A stretch of 64,000 bases of DNA from the NCBI RefSeq assembly GCF_023935105.1, contig NZ_CP096040.1:124001-188000 (forward strand), in the 5' to 3' direction. Under the pieces are notes generated by a model. That model saw only the letters and a list, made by a program, of their open reading frames with translations, did no database searches and was not told the DNA's origin. The stretch's first letter is position 1; each line of letters begins with the position of its first letter. The translations under genes and the position numbers were made by a program. Below are positions 42,491 through 52,338 of this stretch, in pieces. The stretch comes from Caulobacter segnis. Its GTDB lineage: Bacteria; Pseudomonadota; Alphaproteobacteria; Caulobacterales; Caulobacteraceae.

Positions 42491-43801
42491 CTAGCGCGCC
42501 TTCGTGACCAGCAGGGTCGCCGCGCCGATGGCCCGGGCCCGGACCTCGGCCTCCAGCGGGATGATGGCGCCGGCGGCGTAGACGTCGCCGTCCATCTCCA
42601 GCACGCCTTCCAGCAGCTGCACGGTCGAGGCCGGCAGGGCGAAGGTCTCGCCGGCCGGGGCGCGGCGCAGCTCGACATCGAAGCCGTCGGTCGTGACCAG
42701 GGTCTCGATCCCGTTCGGCTGAGCGCTCTTGCGCGAGGCGATCGAGCGGCCCTTGGCCTTCAGGCCATCGACCAGGACCTTCACGGCCTGGCTGTCCTTG
42801 CGGTGGCAGACCAGCACCGCGTCCGGCTCGGCCACCACCACGATGTCGCTAACGCCGATCACCCCGACATAGGGACCGGTCGTGCGGACCAGGACGCCCG
42901 AGGCGCCATGCAGGTCGACATCGCCGTCCTGGGCGTTGCCGTCGTCGTCGCGGATCGAGGCTTCCCAGATGGCGTCCCACGCGCCCAGGTCGGACCAGGC
43001 GAAGGCGGCGGGGACGACCGCGGCTTTCGTGGTGTGCTCCATGATCGCGTAGTCCAGGGAGATCTTCTTGGCCTGGGCGAAGGTGTCGCGATCCAGGCGA
43101 CCGATGCCGGCTTCCAATTCCAGCACCGCGATCGTCGCCTTGGCGGCGGCGGCGACGGTCGGCTCGAACGCCTCGAACTCGCCCATCAGGGTCGCGGCCT
43201 TGAACGCGAAGTTGCCGCTGTTCCAGAGATAGCCTTCCAGCAGATAGCGCTCGGCGGTCGCCTGGTCGGGCTTCTCGACGAAGGCGGCGACCGATCGCAC
43301 CGAGCCATCCAGCAGCGCGTCGCCCGGGCGGATGTAGCCGAAGCCGGTGGCCGGCACGGTGGGCTGCACGCCGAAGGTGACGATCAGGTCGCTCTCGGCG
43401 GCCTTGGCGGCGGTGACCGCGGCCTCGCCGAAGATCTCCGGCTGGGCGATGTGGTGATCGGCGGCCAGCATCAGCACGACGCCTTCCGGATCCTGGTTTT
43501 CGACATAGGCGGCCGCCACAGCCACGGCCGGGGCGCTGTCACGCGCCTCGGGCTCGACCAGGATGGTCACCCAGGTGTCGATCTCGGCGGTCTGCTGGGC
43601 GACGAAATCGACCATGGCCTGGCCGGTGACGATGACGATCTCGGCCACGCCGGGAATGTCCTTCACCCGCAGCACGGTCTCCTGGAACGACGAGCGTTCG
43701 CCGACCAGCTTCAGGAATTGCTTGGGCTGGTCGCTGCGCGAAGCCGGCCAGAGACGCGTGCCTGAGCCACCGCACAGGATCACCGGATAGATCGAAGCCA
43801 A
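42491..43801 (-). CDS. Mannose-1-phosphate guanylyltransferase
   Basis: Makes GDP-mannose from GTP and mannose-1-phosphate for surface glycans. The nucleotidyltransferase signature is YPVILCGGSGTRLWPASRSD at the N-terminus. LMLAADHHIAQPEIF and FVEKPDQATAERYL, and a short C-terminal segment with QLLEGVLEMDGDVY, follow. The full cupin isomerase domain of the two-domain ManC/AlgA type is not evident. TTG 43801 is chosen because GGGGA precedes it by six bases and homologues begin near ASIYPV; GTG 43816 is an alternative start. Confidence 0.92.
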   Translation of the reverse strand: MASIYPVILCGGSGTRLWPASRSDQPKQFLKLVGERSSFQETVLRVKDIPGVAEIVIVTGQAMVDFVAQQTAEIDTWVTILVEPEARDSAPAVAVAAAYVENQDPEGVVLMLAADHHIAQPEIFGEAAVTAAKAAESDLIVTFGVQPTVPATGFGYIRPGDALLDGSVRSVAAFVEKPDQATAERYLLEGYLWNSGNFAFKAATLMGEFEAFEPTVAAAAKATIAVLELEAGIGRLDRDTFAQAKKISLDYAIMEHTTKAAVVPAAFAWSDLGAWDAIWEASIRDDDGNAQDGDVDLHGASGVLVRTTGPYVGVIGVSDIVVVAEPDAVLVCHRKDSQAVKVLVDGLKAKGRSIASRKSAQPNGIETLVTTDGFDVELRRAPAGETFALPASTVQLLEGVLEMDGDVYAAGAIIPLEAEVRARAIGAATLLVTKAR

Positions 43802-43892
43802 GATATGTCCCCACACTCTTCAGTCTTGCCCCCTTGATAGGGAGTCATTGCGAAGAGTGCTTAAAGGGAAAGTCCCGAGGAACGAAGAGTTT

Positions 43893-45932
43893 TCACCCGT
43901 TTGGCGTATTGGCGTGCAGCTCGGCCAACCAGGCATCCGCCGTGACGTCGGAAGGCATCCGCCAGTCGCCGCGCGGAGACAGGGCGCCGCCGGACGAAAT
44001 CTTGGGCCCGTTCGGCACGGCCGATCGCTTGAACTGGTTGGCGAAGAACCGTTTCAGGAAAAGCTCCAGCCAGCGCTTGATCTCGGCCAGGTCGTAGGCG
44101 CGGCGGTCGTTCGCGGGCAGGCCCGCCGGCCAGCCGCCCTTGTCCGCGTCATGCCAGGCGCTCCAGGCCAGGAAGGCGATCTTGGACGGCGCCATGCCGT
44201 AGCGGGTCAGATAGTAGAGGTTGAAGTCCTGCAGGGCGTAGGGCCCGACGAAGCTCTCGGTCGCCTGGGTGACTTCGCCCGGCACCAGCTCCGGCGAGAT
44301 CTCGGTGGCCAGGATGTCGTCCAGCAGGGCGGTGGTCGCCGCGTCGACATCGCCCGAATGGGCCACGAAGCGGATCAGGTGCTGGATCAGCGTCTTGGCC
44401 GCCCCGCAGTTGGGGTTGTAGTGGCTCATGTGGTCGCCGACGCCATAGGTGCACCAGCCCAGGGCAAGCTCCGACAGGTCGCCGGTGCCGACGACCAGGG
44501 CCGCGTTGTGGTTGGCCAGGCGGAACAGGTAGTCGGTGCGCAGGCCCGCCTGCACGTTCTCGAAGGTCACGTCATAGACCGGCTCGCCCCGCCCGAACGG
44601 GTGGTCGAGATCCTTTAGCATCTGGGTCGCGGCCGGCCGGATGTCGAGCTCGGCGGCGGTGACGCCGATCGCCCGCATCAGCGCCCAGGCGTTCGACTTC
44701 GTGCGGTCCGAGGTGGCGAAGCCCGGCAGGGTGTAGGCCAGGATGTTGGCGCGCGGCAGGCCCAGCTGGTCGACGGCCTTGGCCGCCACCAGCAGCGCCT
44801 GGGTCGAGTCCAGGCCGCCGGAGACGCCGATCACCAGCTTCTTCAGCCCGGAGGCCTCGAGCCGCCGAGCCAGGCCCTGGACCTGGATGTTGTAGGCCTC
44901 GTAGCAGTTCTCGCGCAGCTTGGCCGGGTCGGACGGCGTGAACGGGAAGCGCTCGATCGCGCGCGCCAGGGCCAGGTCGCCCTTCGGCGCGTCGAACACG
45001 AACGGCACGATGCGGAACGGGACCTTGGCCGGCGCCAGGGCCATGGCGTCGCCGAAGCTGCCGACCCGCATGCGCTCCTGGCGGATCCGCTCGACATCGA
45101 CGTCGGCGAAGGTCCAGGCCGGACCGGTCGAGAACCGCGCGGTCTCGGCCAGCAGGGCGCCCATCTCGTGGATGTCGACATGGCCGTCCCAGGCCAGGTC
45201 CGTCGAACTCTCGCCGGCCCCGGCGGCCGAATAGACATAGGCCGCGATCATCCGCGACGACTGGCTGGCGCAAAGCAGGCGGCGGGTTTCGGACTTGCCG
45301 ATGGTGATGTTGCTGGCCGAGAGATTCAGCAGGATTTCGGCCCCTGCCAGAGCCTGGGCCGTGCTGGGCGGGGTCGGCGTCCAGACGTCCTCGCAGATCT
45401 CGACGCCGATCGTGAACGGTGTCGGGCCGTCGGCCCGAAGCAGGATGTCGGTCCCGAACGGAACGGCCTGGCCGGCCAGGGTCAGGGTCTTGCCCGTGAC
45501 GCCCGCGCCCGGCGTGAACCAGCGGCGTTCGTAGAACTCGCGATAGTTGGGCAGGAAGCTCTTGGGGACCACGCCCAGAACCTGGCCGCCCTGGATGGCC
45601 ACTGCGGTGTTGTAGAGCCGGCCACCATCCCGCAGCGGGGCGCCGACCACGATCAGCGGCGCCAGCGCCTTGCTCTCGGTCGCCAGGGTCGCGATCGCGG
45701 CCTCGGCGGCGTCCAGCAGCGCTTCCTGCTGCAGCAGATCGTCGATCGTGTAGCCGGTCAGGCCCAGCTCCGGGAACACGATGACCGCCACGCCGGCCTC
45801 GTGCGCCTCGCGCGCCAGGGCCAGGACGCTCCGGGCGTTGGCGGCCGGATCGGCCAGTTTCACCTTCGGAACCGCCGTCGCCACGCGGACGAAGCCATGG
45901 CGATAGGGCGAGAAGAACGACGGACTACCCAA
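43893..45932 (-). CDS. nadE: Glutamine-dependent NAD+ synthase
   Basis: Converts nicotinic acid adenine dinucleotide to NAD+ using glutamine. The 679-residue two-domain protein has an N-terminal nitrilase-type glutaminase with its Glu-Lys-Cys triad ([36 protein letters not shown]). The C-terminal synthetase has the pyrophosphatase loop [15 protein letters not shown] and [16 protein letters not shown]. The start appears to be TTG at 45932, after an AAAGG site. A 21-bp palindrome 19 bases upstream is a likely operator. Confidence 0.95.
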   Translation of the reverse strand: MGSPSFFSPYRHGFVRVATAVPKVKLADPAANARSVLALAREAHEAGVAVIVFPELGLTGYTIDDLLQQEALLDAAEAAIATLATESKALAPLIVVGAPLRDGGRLYNTAVAIQGGQVLGVVPKSFLPNYREFYERRWFTPGAGVTGKTLTLAGQAVPFGTDILLRADGPTPFTIGVEICEDVWTPTPPSTAQALAGAEILLNLSASNITIGKSETRRLLCASQSSRMIAAYVYSAAGAGESSTDLAWDGHVDIHEMGALLAETARFSTGPAWTFADVDVERIRQERMRVGSFGDAMALAPAKVPFRIVPFVFDAPKGDLALARAIERFPFTPSDPAKLRENCYEAYNIQVQGLARRLEASGLKKLVIGVSGGLDSTQALLVAAKAVDQLGLPRANILAYTLPGFATSDRTKSNAWALMRAIGVTAAELDIRPAATQMLKDLDHPFGRGEPVYDVTFENVQAGLRTDYLFRLANHNAALVVGTGDLSELALGWCTYGVGDHMSHYNPNCGAAKTLIQHLIRFVAHSGDVDAATTALLDDILATEISPELVPGEVTQATESFVGPYALQDFNLYYLTRYGMAPSKIAFLAWSAWHDADKGGWPAGLPANDRRAYDLAEIKRWLELFLKRFFANQFKRSAVPNGPKISSGGALSPRGDWRMPSDVTADAWLAELHANTPNG

Positions 45933-45950
45933 GGAACCGGCCTTTCAGGG

Positions 45951-45971
45951 TTATGCTGCAAATGAGCATAA
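45951..45971. promoter_or_regulatory. Palindrome between nadE and tkt
   Basis: TTATGCT and AGCATAA are perfect 7-bp arms around GCAAATG. The site sits 19 bases before the nadE start and 150 before tkt. It has the size and symmetry of a dimeric repressor site. Control by an NAD-biosynthesis repressor is an attractive inference, not shown. Confidence 0.5.
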
Positions 45972-46120
45972 GTCGGTCTCCAGCTATAACGCCTGCGGAC
46001 GGTGTTGCATAGCGTCCTCGATACGTCGCCAGGACGCCCGCGCGGGTTGACCCTCGGGGGTTCCCATGCGACCTGCCCCCTCGCGCAGCCCTGCAAAACA
46101 AAGACAAGACGGAAGCCAAC

Positions 46121-48079
46121 ATGCCCGTTTCGCCCATCAAGATGGCCGACGCGATCCGCGTCCTTTCCATGGACGCCGTGCACAAGGCCAAGTCCGGACA
46201 CCAAGGCATGCCGATGGGCATGGCCGACGTGGCGACCGTCCTGTGGGGCAAGTTCCTGAAGTTCGACGCCTCCAAGCCCGACTGGGCCGACCGCGACCGC
46301 TTCGTGCTGTCGGCCGGCCACGGCTCGATGCTGCTCTACTCCCTGCTTCACCTGACCGGCTTCAAGGCCGTGACGATGAAGGAGATCGAGAACTTCCGTC
46401 AGTGGGGGTCGCTGACCCCCGGCCACCCGGAAGTCCACCACACCCCCGGCGTCGAGACCACGACCGGTCCGCTGGGCCAGGGTTTGGCCACCGCCGTCGG
46501 CATGGCCATGGCCGAGGCCCATCTGGCCGGCCGCTTCGGCCATGACCTGGTCGACCACCGCACCTGGGTGATCGCCGGCGACGGCTGCCTGATGGAAGGC
46601 GTCAGCCACGAGGCCATCAGCATCGCCGGCCGCCTGCGCCTGAAGAAGCTGACGGTGCTGTTCGACGACAACAACACCACCATCGACGGCGAGGCGACGA
46701 TCTCCGAGACCGGCGATCAGGTCGCCCGCTTCAAGGCCGCCGGCTGGGCCGTGAAGGTCGTCGACGGCCACGACCACGGCAAGATCGCCGCCGCCCTGCG
46801 CTGGGCCACCAAGCAGGACCGCCCGACCATGATCGCGTGCAAGACGCTGATCTCGAAGGGCGCGGGCCCCAAGGAAGGCGACCCCCACAGCCACGGCTAC
46901 ACCCTGTTCGACGACCAGATCAAAGCCGCTCGCGAGGCCATGGGCTGGGACGCCGCGCCGTTCACCGTGCCCGACGACATCGCCAAGGCCTGGAAGAGCG
47001 TCGGCCGCCGCGGCGCCAAGGTCCGCAAGGCCTGGGAAGCCAAGCTCGGGGCGTCCATCCACGCCAGCGACTTCACCCGCGCGATGAAGGGCGAACTTCC
47101 GGCCAACGCCTTCGAGGCCGTCGACGCCCACATCGCCAAGGCCCTGGAGACCAAGCCGGTCAACGCCACCCGCGTCCACTCCGGCGCGGCCCTGGATCAC
47201 CTGATCCCGGCGATCCCCGAGATGATCGGCGGCTCGGCCGACCTGACCGGCTCGAACAACACCCTGGTCAAGGGCATGGGCGCGTTCGACTTGCCGGACT
47301 ACACCGGCCGCTACGTCCACTACGGCGTGCGCGAGTTCGGCATGGCCGCGGCCATGAACGGCATGTCGCTGCACGGCGGCGTGATCCCGTATTCGGGCAC
47401 CTTCCTGGCCTTCGCCGACTACAGCCGCGCCGCGATCCGCCTGGGCGCCCTGATGGAAGCCCGCGTCATCCACGTGATGACCCACGACTCCATCGGCCTG
47501 GGCGAGGACGGTCCGACCCACCAGCCGGTGGAACAGGTCGCGTCCCTGCGCGCCATCCCGAACCTCCTGGTTTTCCGTCCGGCCGACGCGGTGGAAGCCG
47601 CCGAGTGCTGGAAGGTCGCCCTGCAGCAGGCCCGCACCCCGTCGGTCATGACCCTGTCGCGCCAGAAGACCCCGCACGTCCGCACGCAAGGCGGCGATCT
47701 CTCGGCCAAGGGCGCCTACGAACTGCTGGCCGCCGAGGGCGGCGAGGCCGAAGTGACGATCTTCGCCTCGGGCACAGAAGTGGGCGTCGCCGTCGCCGCC
47801 CGCGATCTCCTGCAGGCCAAGGGCAAGCCGACCCGGGTCGTCTCGACCCCGTGCTGGGAGCTGTTCGCCAAGCAGGACGCCGCCTATCAGGCTTCGGTCA
47901 TCGGCACGGCGCCCGTCCGGGTCGCCGTGGAAGCCGGCATCCGCATGGGCTGGGAGCGCTTCATCGGCGAGACCGGCAAGTTCGTCGGCATGAAGAGCTT
48001 CGGCGCCTCGGCCCCGTTCGAGGTGCTGTACCAGAAGTTCGGCATCACCGCCGAAGCCGTCGCCGAAGCGGCTCAATAG
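46121..48079 (+). CDS. tkt: Transketolase
   Basis: Transfers two-carbon units between sugar phosphates using thiamine diphosphate, linking the pentose phosphate pathway to glycolysis. The 652-residue protein has SGHQGMPMGMADVATVLWG and RDRFVLSAGHGSMLLYSLLH near the N-terminus. The thiamine diphosphate motif is GDGCLMEGVSHEA with VLFDDNN following. VREFGMAAAMNGM in the middle domain carries the catalytic glutamate. It starts at ATG 46121 and is divergent from nadE across 188 bases. XdhC follows convergently. Confidence 0.96.
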   Translation: MPVSPIKMADAIRVLSMDAVHKAKSGHQGMPMGMADVATVLWGKFLKFDASKPDWADRDRFVLSAGHGSMLLYSLLHLTGFKAVTMKEIENFRQWGSLTPGHPEVHHTPGVETTTGPLGQGLATAVGMAMAEAHLAGRFGHDLVDHRTWVIAGDGCLMEGVSHEAISIAGRLRLKKLTVLFDDNNTTIDGEATISETGDQVARFKAAGWAVKVVDGHDHGKIAAALRWATKQDRPTMIACKTLISKGAGPKEGDPHSHGYTLFDDQIKAAREAMGWDAAPFTVPDDIAKAWKSVGRRGAKVRKAWEAKLGASIHASDFTRAMKGELPANAFEAVDAHIAKALETKPVNATRVHSGAALDHLIPAIPEMIGGSADLTGSNNTLVKGMGAFDLPDYTGRYVHYGVREFGMAAAMNGMSLHGGVIPYSGTFLAFADYSRAAIRLGALMEARVIHVMTHDSIGLGEDGPTHQPVEQVASLRAIPNLLVFRPADAVEAAECWKVALQQARTPSVMTLSRQKTPHVRTQGGDLSAKGAYELLAAEGGEAEVTIFASGTEVGVAVAARDLLQAKGKPTRVVSTPCWELFAKQDAAYQASVIGTAPVRVAVEAGIRMGWERFIGETGKFVGMKSFGASAPFEVLYQKFGITAEAVAEAAQ

Positions 48080-48104
48080 ATCCGTCGGGCCTGGGGCGGA
48101 CGCC

Positions 48105-49088
48105 TCAGGCCTCGACGACCCTACGCTCCAGCGCCGGCTGACCATGCCGGGTCGCCATGATCTCGCCGATCACCGCCACGGCCACCTCGAACGGGGCCTT
48201 GCCGCCCAGGTCGAGGCCGATCGGGGCGCGCAGCTTGGCGAGATCGCGGTCGGAAAGCCCGGCCGCCTTCAGCCGCGCCAGCCGCTCGGGCAGCCGGCGG
48301 CGCGCGCCTAGCAAGCCGACATAGGGCGCGGGCGAGGGCAAGGCCGCCCTTAGGGCCTCATGATCCAACTCCAGGTCATGGCCGCAGACGGCGACGGCGG
48401 TCCAGGCGTCCAGGCCGATCGCCGCCAGCGCTTCGCCGGCGGCGTCTCGGCGGTAGGCGACGTCCGGCAGCGGCGGCGGCGTCTCCGGCCCCTTGGGGCG
48501 GACCAGCGTGGTCTCGAAGCCCGATTGCGCGCCCAGGCTGGCCACCGCCAGGGCGGTCGGGTCGCCGCCCAGCACCACCAGGCGCGGGGCGGGATCGTAG
48601 GCGCGCTCGAACGCGCCGGTCCACGGCGCCTGGGGCTCCTCGACGCACAGCCGTCTCAGGCCGTCGCTGACCCAGAAGGCCGGGGCCCGGGCGGCGGCCA
48701 GGTCCAGCAGGGTTCGCGCCGCCGGATCGTCGGGCTCGATCTTCTCGACCAGGATTTCGATTCGCGCGCCGCACAGCAGGCGAATGTCCGGCCAGGGACT
48801 GCCCTCGCCATAGACCAGGCGCCGCGGCTGGCCGTCCGCCAGGCAGGCGCGGGCGTGGGTCTCAACGTCGGCCTCGATGCAGCCGCCCGACAGAAAGCCC
48901 GAAATAATATTTTTCCCGAACAACATCTGGGCGCCGACCGGGCGGGGACCGCCGCCGCCCAGGGCGATGATGGTGGCCAGGGCGGCGGGACCCCTGGAAA
49001 GCGCGACGGCCAAGGCCGGGCGGGCGTCGTCGGCCATCCCGTGCATCGGCCAGAGGGCGGCGGCGTCGTCTGAGCGGTCGTCGATCAT
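48105..49088 (-). CDS. XdhC/CoxI family protein
   Basis: A 327-residue member of the XdhC/CoxI family, whose members insert sulfurated molybdenum cofactor into xanthine dehydrogenase-like enzymes. The N-terminal XdhC_CoxI domain includes FGKNIISGFLSGGCIEADV and YGEGSPWPDIRLLCGARIEI. The C-terminal half is a Rossmann domain (RLVVLGGDPTALAVASLG), with the family's GLLGARRRLPERL and PIGLDLGGKAPFEVAVAVIGE. No molybdenum enzyme gene is adjacent, so its client is unknown. ATG 49088 is divergent from the aldo/keto reductase. Confidence 0.87.
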   Translation of the reverse strand: MIDDRSDDAAALWPMHGMADDARPALAVALSRGPAALATIIALGGGGPRPVGAQMLFGKNIISGFLSGGCIEADVETHARACLADGQPRRLVYGEGSPWPDIRLLCGARIEILVEKIEPDDPAARTLLDLAAARAPAFWVSDGLRRLCVEEPQAPWTGAFERAYDPAPRLVVLGGDPTALAVASLGAQSGFETTLVRPKGPETPPPLPDVAYRRDAAGEALAAIGLDAWTAVAVCGHDLELDHEALRAALPSPAPYVGLLGARRRLPERLARLKAAGLSDRDLAKLRAPIGLDLGGKAPFEVAVAVIGEIMATRHGQPALERRVVEA

Positions 49089-49171
49089 CGGCGCGATATT
49101 AACCCCTCGGCAAGGTTCCAGAAACCTGATGTTCAAACCTTGGCGCGTACCGTTCGCCTCTGGTTGGTGTT

Positions 49172-50069
49172 TTGTCAGCGCGGATGGCGATGTCCATTTC
49201 GGTCTCAAAACTCGGTTTGGCTGCGGCCCAGTTCGGTCTCGATGGCGGAAGCTCATCGGCGCCGCGCGGCCGCTCGCCCGAAGCCGAAGCGCGCGACATG
49301 CTGACCATCGCCGCCCGCGCCCGCCTGTCCATGCTGGACGCTTCCGGCCTGTTCGGCCGCGCCGAGCAGACGCTGGGCGACCTGATTCCACGGCCGGTGC
49401 CGTTTCGCCTGACCATCGCCACGGCCCGCGCCGATCGCGGCCCCGACTTCGTCGAGGCCGAGGCCCGCGCCACCCTGCGCCGCCTGGGCGTCGAGCGCGC
49501 CGATCTCGATCATCGTCCATTCGCCCGCGGAGCTTTTCGGCCCGCACGGCGCGGCCCTGTGGGATCGCCTGCAGCGGCTGAAGGACCAGGGCCTGTTCGC
49601 AAAGGTCGGCGTCGCCGCCCACGCCAGCGACGACCCCGTCGGCGTGGCCAAGCGCTTCAAGCCCGATATCCTGCAGGCGCCGGCCTCGCTGCTCGACCAG
49701 CGCCTGCTGGCCGACGGCTCGCTGCAACGCATCGCCGGTATGGGCGTCGAGGTGCACCTGCGCTCGATCTTCCTGAACGGTCTGCTGTTCCTGCCGCCCG
49801 ACCGTGTTCCGGCCCAGCTGAAGGGCGCTTCGGGCCGTCTGTCGCGCGTGCGCCGCATGATCGCCGAGGGCCGCTCGGATCCGCTTCAGGCCGCCCTGGG
49901 CTTCGCCCTGTCGCGCCCGGAAGGCTCGGCCGTGCTGGTCGGCTGCAACTCGGCCGCCGAACTTTCGGCCGTGGTCGCCGCCGCCTCGAGCCCGCCGCCG
50001 GACCTCGACTGGGACGAGATGGCGATCGACGACCCGGTCGCGCTCGACCCGCGACGTTGGGTCGCCTGA
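49172..50069 (+). pseudogene. Frameshifted aldo/keto reductase
   Basis: The first frame reads SKLGLAAAQFGLDGG, ASGLFGRAEQTLGDL and LRRLGVERADL, a normal aldo/keto reductase N-terminus. At about 49508 one extra G shifts the frame; removing it continues the protein as IIVHSPAELFGPHGAALWDRL, followed by KVGVAAHASDDP, DILQAPASLLDQRLL and GCNSAAELSAV, to TGA at 50069. Either the gene is inactive or the base is a sequencing error. Possible starts include ATG 49184 and 49190. The SpsF-like gene follows on the same strand, and such reductases can accompany nonulosonic-acid or sugar-nucleotide genes. Confidence 0.82.
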
Positions 50070-50236
50070 CCCACACCTAGAATCGCCTGAGACAGTTCGA
50101 ACGGCTTGATCGGCCGCGTGTCGTCGCGCGTTCGCGGCCGCGGATTGAGCTTATCGGGTAAGATCTTTTAATCGTCTGATTCACCTGGGTTTTATGAGTC
50201 TGGTCTAGCTTGGTCCTAACGAAGGGAGACCGCGTC

Positions 50237-50941
50237 ATGATCCTCGCCGTCCTGCAGGCCCGCATGGGGTCGTCTCGCTTGCCCGGCAAATCGATGGCCA
50301 CGCTCCAGGGCGAGCCGATGATCGTGCGCCAGCTGGAGCGCCTGCGCGGCGCGCGGACCCTGTCCAAGATCATCGTGGTGACCAGCACCGACGCGGCGGA
50401 TGACGCCCTGGCCGGCTTCCTGGTCTCGCGCGGCCACACCGTCCATCGCGGGGCCGGCGCCGACATCCTGGCCCGCATCGCCCGCTGCGCCGACGCGATC
50501 AGCGCCGTCAGCCACGTGGTGCGCCTGAAGGGCGACGCGCCGTTTATGGATCCGGGCGTCATCGACGACGCCGTCCGCATGGCCCTGGCCAGCGGCGCCG
50601 ACTACACGTCCAACCGCGTGCATCGCACCTTCCCGGCCGGCCTCGAAGTCGAGGTGATCAAGGCCGGCGTGCTGCGCCAGGCCGCCGCCGAGGAACGCGA
50701 CCCGATGGCCCGCATCTCGCCGACCGCCGCCATCCGCAACCAGCCGCAGCGCTGGAGCCAGGCTCATCTGAAGGCCGCTCGCGACTGCTCGCGGCTGGAC
50801 TGGCGCGTCAAGACCGCCGCCGACCTGGCCTTCGCCCGCTCGGTCTACGACGCTCTCCATCCGGTCGACCCGGGCTTCCGCATGGGCGACGTGCTGGATC
50901 TGGTCGAGAGCCGCCAGGACATCGCCCGCTTCGCGGCGTGA
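50237..50941 (+). CDS. SpsF-like cytidylyltransferase (cytidylyltransferase domain protein)
   Basis: A 234-residue nucleotidyltransferase of the SpsF/acylneuraminate cytidylyltransferase group, likely to activate a sugar acid with CTP for a surface or flagellin glycan. The N-terminus MILAVLQARMGSSRLPGKSM is the family signature; VVTSTDAADDALAGFL and HVVRLKGDAPFMDPGVID, which has a metal-binding aspartate, follow. ATG 50237 has AAGGGAG upstream. It follows the aldo/keto reductase after an AT-richer 167-base gap that probably holds its own promoter. The exact sugar is unknown. Confidence 0.87.
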   Translation: MILAVLQARMGSSRLPGKSMATLQGEPMIVRQLERLRGARTLSKIIVVTSTDAADDALAGFLVSRGHTVHRGAGADILARIARCADAISAVSHVVRLKGDAPFMDPGVIDDAVRMALASGADYTSNRVHRTFPAGLEVEVIKAGVLRQAAAEERDPMARISPTAAIRNQPQRWSQAHLKAARDCSRLDWRVKTAADLAFARSVYDALHPVDPGFRMGDVLDLVESRQDIARFAA

Positions 50942-50972
50942 GCCCCGGGTAACAACTGGAACAGATAGCCGT

Positions 50973-51090
50973 CTTCCCGGCGAAAGCCGGGACCCAGATC
51001 GTAGAGCTGGGTGGCGCATACAGAAACGCCCGCGATCCTGTCCGGAACGCGGGCGCTCTTACATCTGGGCCCCGGCGTTCGCCGGGGAAG
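50973..51090. repeat. Intergenic inverted-repeat element between convergent genes
   Basis: Left arm 50973-50999 and right arm 51063-51090 are imperfect inverted copies, recognisable as CTTCCCGGCGAAAGCCGG and CCGGCGTTCGCCGGGGAAG. Between them lies an independent CGCCCGCG/CGCGGGCG hairpin (51027-51055). It fills the gap between the SpsF-like gene and ald and could terminate both. The sequence looks like a dispersed alphaproteobacterial repeat. Confidence 0.7.
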
Positions 51091-51106
51091 TGGAATGGGG
51101 CAGCGC

Positions 51107-52219
51107 CTACTTCCAAGCCCCATACGGATCCACCGACGTCTTGCCCAGCGCCTCGGCCACGGCCGGGTGGGTCAGTTCGCCCTTCAGCACGTTGAGGCCG
51201 CGCGCCAGGTGGACGTTGGTCTTCAAGGCGTCCAGGCCCTTGTCGGCCAAGGCCAGGCCGAACGGCAGGGTGGCGTTGCCCAGGGCTTCGGACGAGGTGC
51301 GCGGGGCCGCGCCCGGCATGTTGGCCACGCAGTAGTGGACGACGCCGTCGACCACATAGGTCGGCTCGGCGTGGGTGGTCGGCTTGCTGGTCTCGAAGCA
51401 GCCGCCCTGGTCGATCGAGACGTCCACGAGGACCGAGCCCGGCTTCATCTGCTTGAGGTGCTCGCGGCGGACCAGCTTGGGCGCGGCCGCGCCGGCGGTC
51501 AGCACCGCGCCGATGATCACGTCGGCCTTGAGGATCTCTTCCTCGACGGCGGCGAAGGTCGAATAGCGGGTCAGGATGCGGCCTTGATAGAGGTCGTCCA
51601 GCTCGCGCATGCGCGGGATCGAACGCTCCAGCACCACGACCTCGGCGCCCAGGCCGGCGGCCATGCGGGCGGCGTTGCTGCCGACCACGCCGCCGCCCAG
51701 CACGGCCACGCGGGCCGGGGGCACGCCGGGCACGCCGCAGAGCAAGAGGCCCATGCCGCCGTTGTGCTTGAGCAGGGTCTCGGCGGCCGAGAACACGGCG
51801 ATCCGGCCGGCCACTTCCGACATCGGGGCCAGCAACGGCAGGCCGCCGCGCGCGTCGGTGACGGTCTCGTAGGCGATGGCGGCCGCACCGCTCTTCAGCA
51901 GGCCCTCGGTCTGGGCGGGATCGGGCGCCAGATGCAGGTAGGTGAACAGGATGTGGCGCGGCTCGAGCTTCTCCCACTCGACCTTTTGCGGCTCCTTGAC
52001 CTTCACGATCATGTCCGCGCCGGCGAAGACCGCGGCCGCGTCGGGGGCGATGGTCGCGCCGGCCTTCACATAGACGTCGTCGGCATAGCCGGCGCCGAGG
52101 CCCGCGCCTGACTGGACCAGCACGGTGTGGCCGTGGCCGACATACTCGCGAACGGCCGTGGGGGTGAGCCCGACCCGGTGTTCGCCCGGTTTGATCTCGG
52201 AAGGGACGCCAACGCGCAT
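51107..52219 (-). CDS. ald: Alanine dehydrogenase
   Basis: Interconverts alanine and pyruvate plus ammonia with NAD. The 370-residue protein begins [20 protein letters not shown], the family signature, and has the NAD-binding segment [21 protein letters not shown] (about residue 170) and [42 protein letters not shown] near the C-terminus completes the pattern. It is divergent from an Lrp/AsnC regulator, a common arrangement in which alanine-responsive Lrp-like proteins control ald. The start is ATG 52219. Confidence 0.95.
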   Translation of the reverse strand: MRVGVPSEIKPGEHRVGLTPTAVREYVGHGHTVLVQSGAGLGAGYADDVYVKAGATIAPDAAAVFAGADMIVKVKEPQKVEWEKLEPRHILFTYLHLAPDPAQTEGLLKSGAAAIAYETVTDARGGLPLLAPMSEVAGRIAVFSAAETLLKHNGGMGLLLCGVPGVPPARVAVLGGGVVGSNAARMAAGLGAEVVVLERSIPRMRELDDLYQGRILTRYSTFAAVEEEILKADVIIGAVLTAGAAAPKLVRREHLKQMKPGSVLVDVSIDQGGCFETSKPTTHAEPTYVVDGVVHYCVANMPGAAPRTSSEALGNATLPFGLALADKGLDALKTNVHLARGLNVLKGELTHPAVAEALGKTSVDPYGAWK

Positions 52220-52253
52220 GATGCTTCCTCCAAAAGCGCTTTGATCGAGACTG

Positions 52254-52271
52254 TGCGCCCAGCCGGGCGCA
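52254..52271. promoter_or_regulatory. Inverted repeat in the ald-lrp intergenic region
   Basis: TGCGCCC AGCC GGGCGCA is a perfect 7-bp inverted repeat, 34 bases before the ald start codon. It could be a regulator site or an early leader hairpin of ald. Confidence 0.35.
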
Positions 52272-52308
52272 GTTTCCCTGGTGATTTCGTGTCCGCAGAC
52301 CGCTGTTG

Positions 52309-52323
52309 CGCAGGATTCCTGCG
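52309..52323. promoter_or_regulatory. 15-bp palindrome upstream of the lrp-like gene
   Basis: CGCAGGA T TCCTGCG is a perfect palindrome with a one-base centre, 16 bases before the Lrp/AsnC start. Its length equals the typical Lrp-type site, suggesting autoregulation and control of ald. Confidence 0.5.
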
Positions 52324-52338
52324 TGCTATGACGGCGAT

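Noticed and set aside
45860-48145. A 761-codon frame opposite tkt
   Set aside because: Transketolase is complete on the plus strand; this frame has no recognisable domain.
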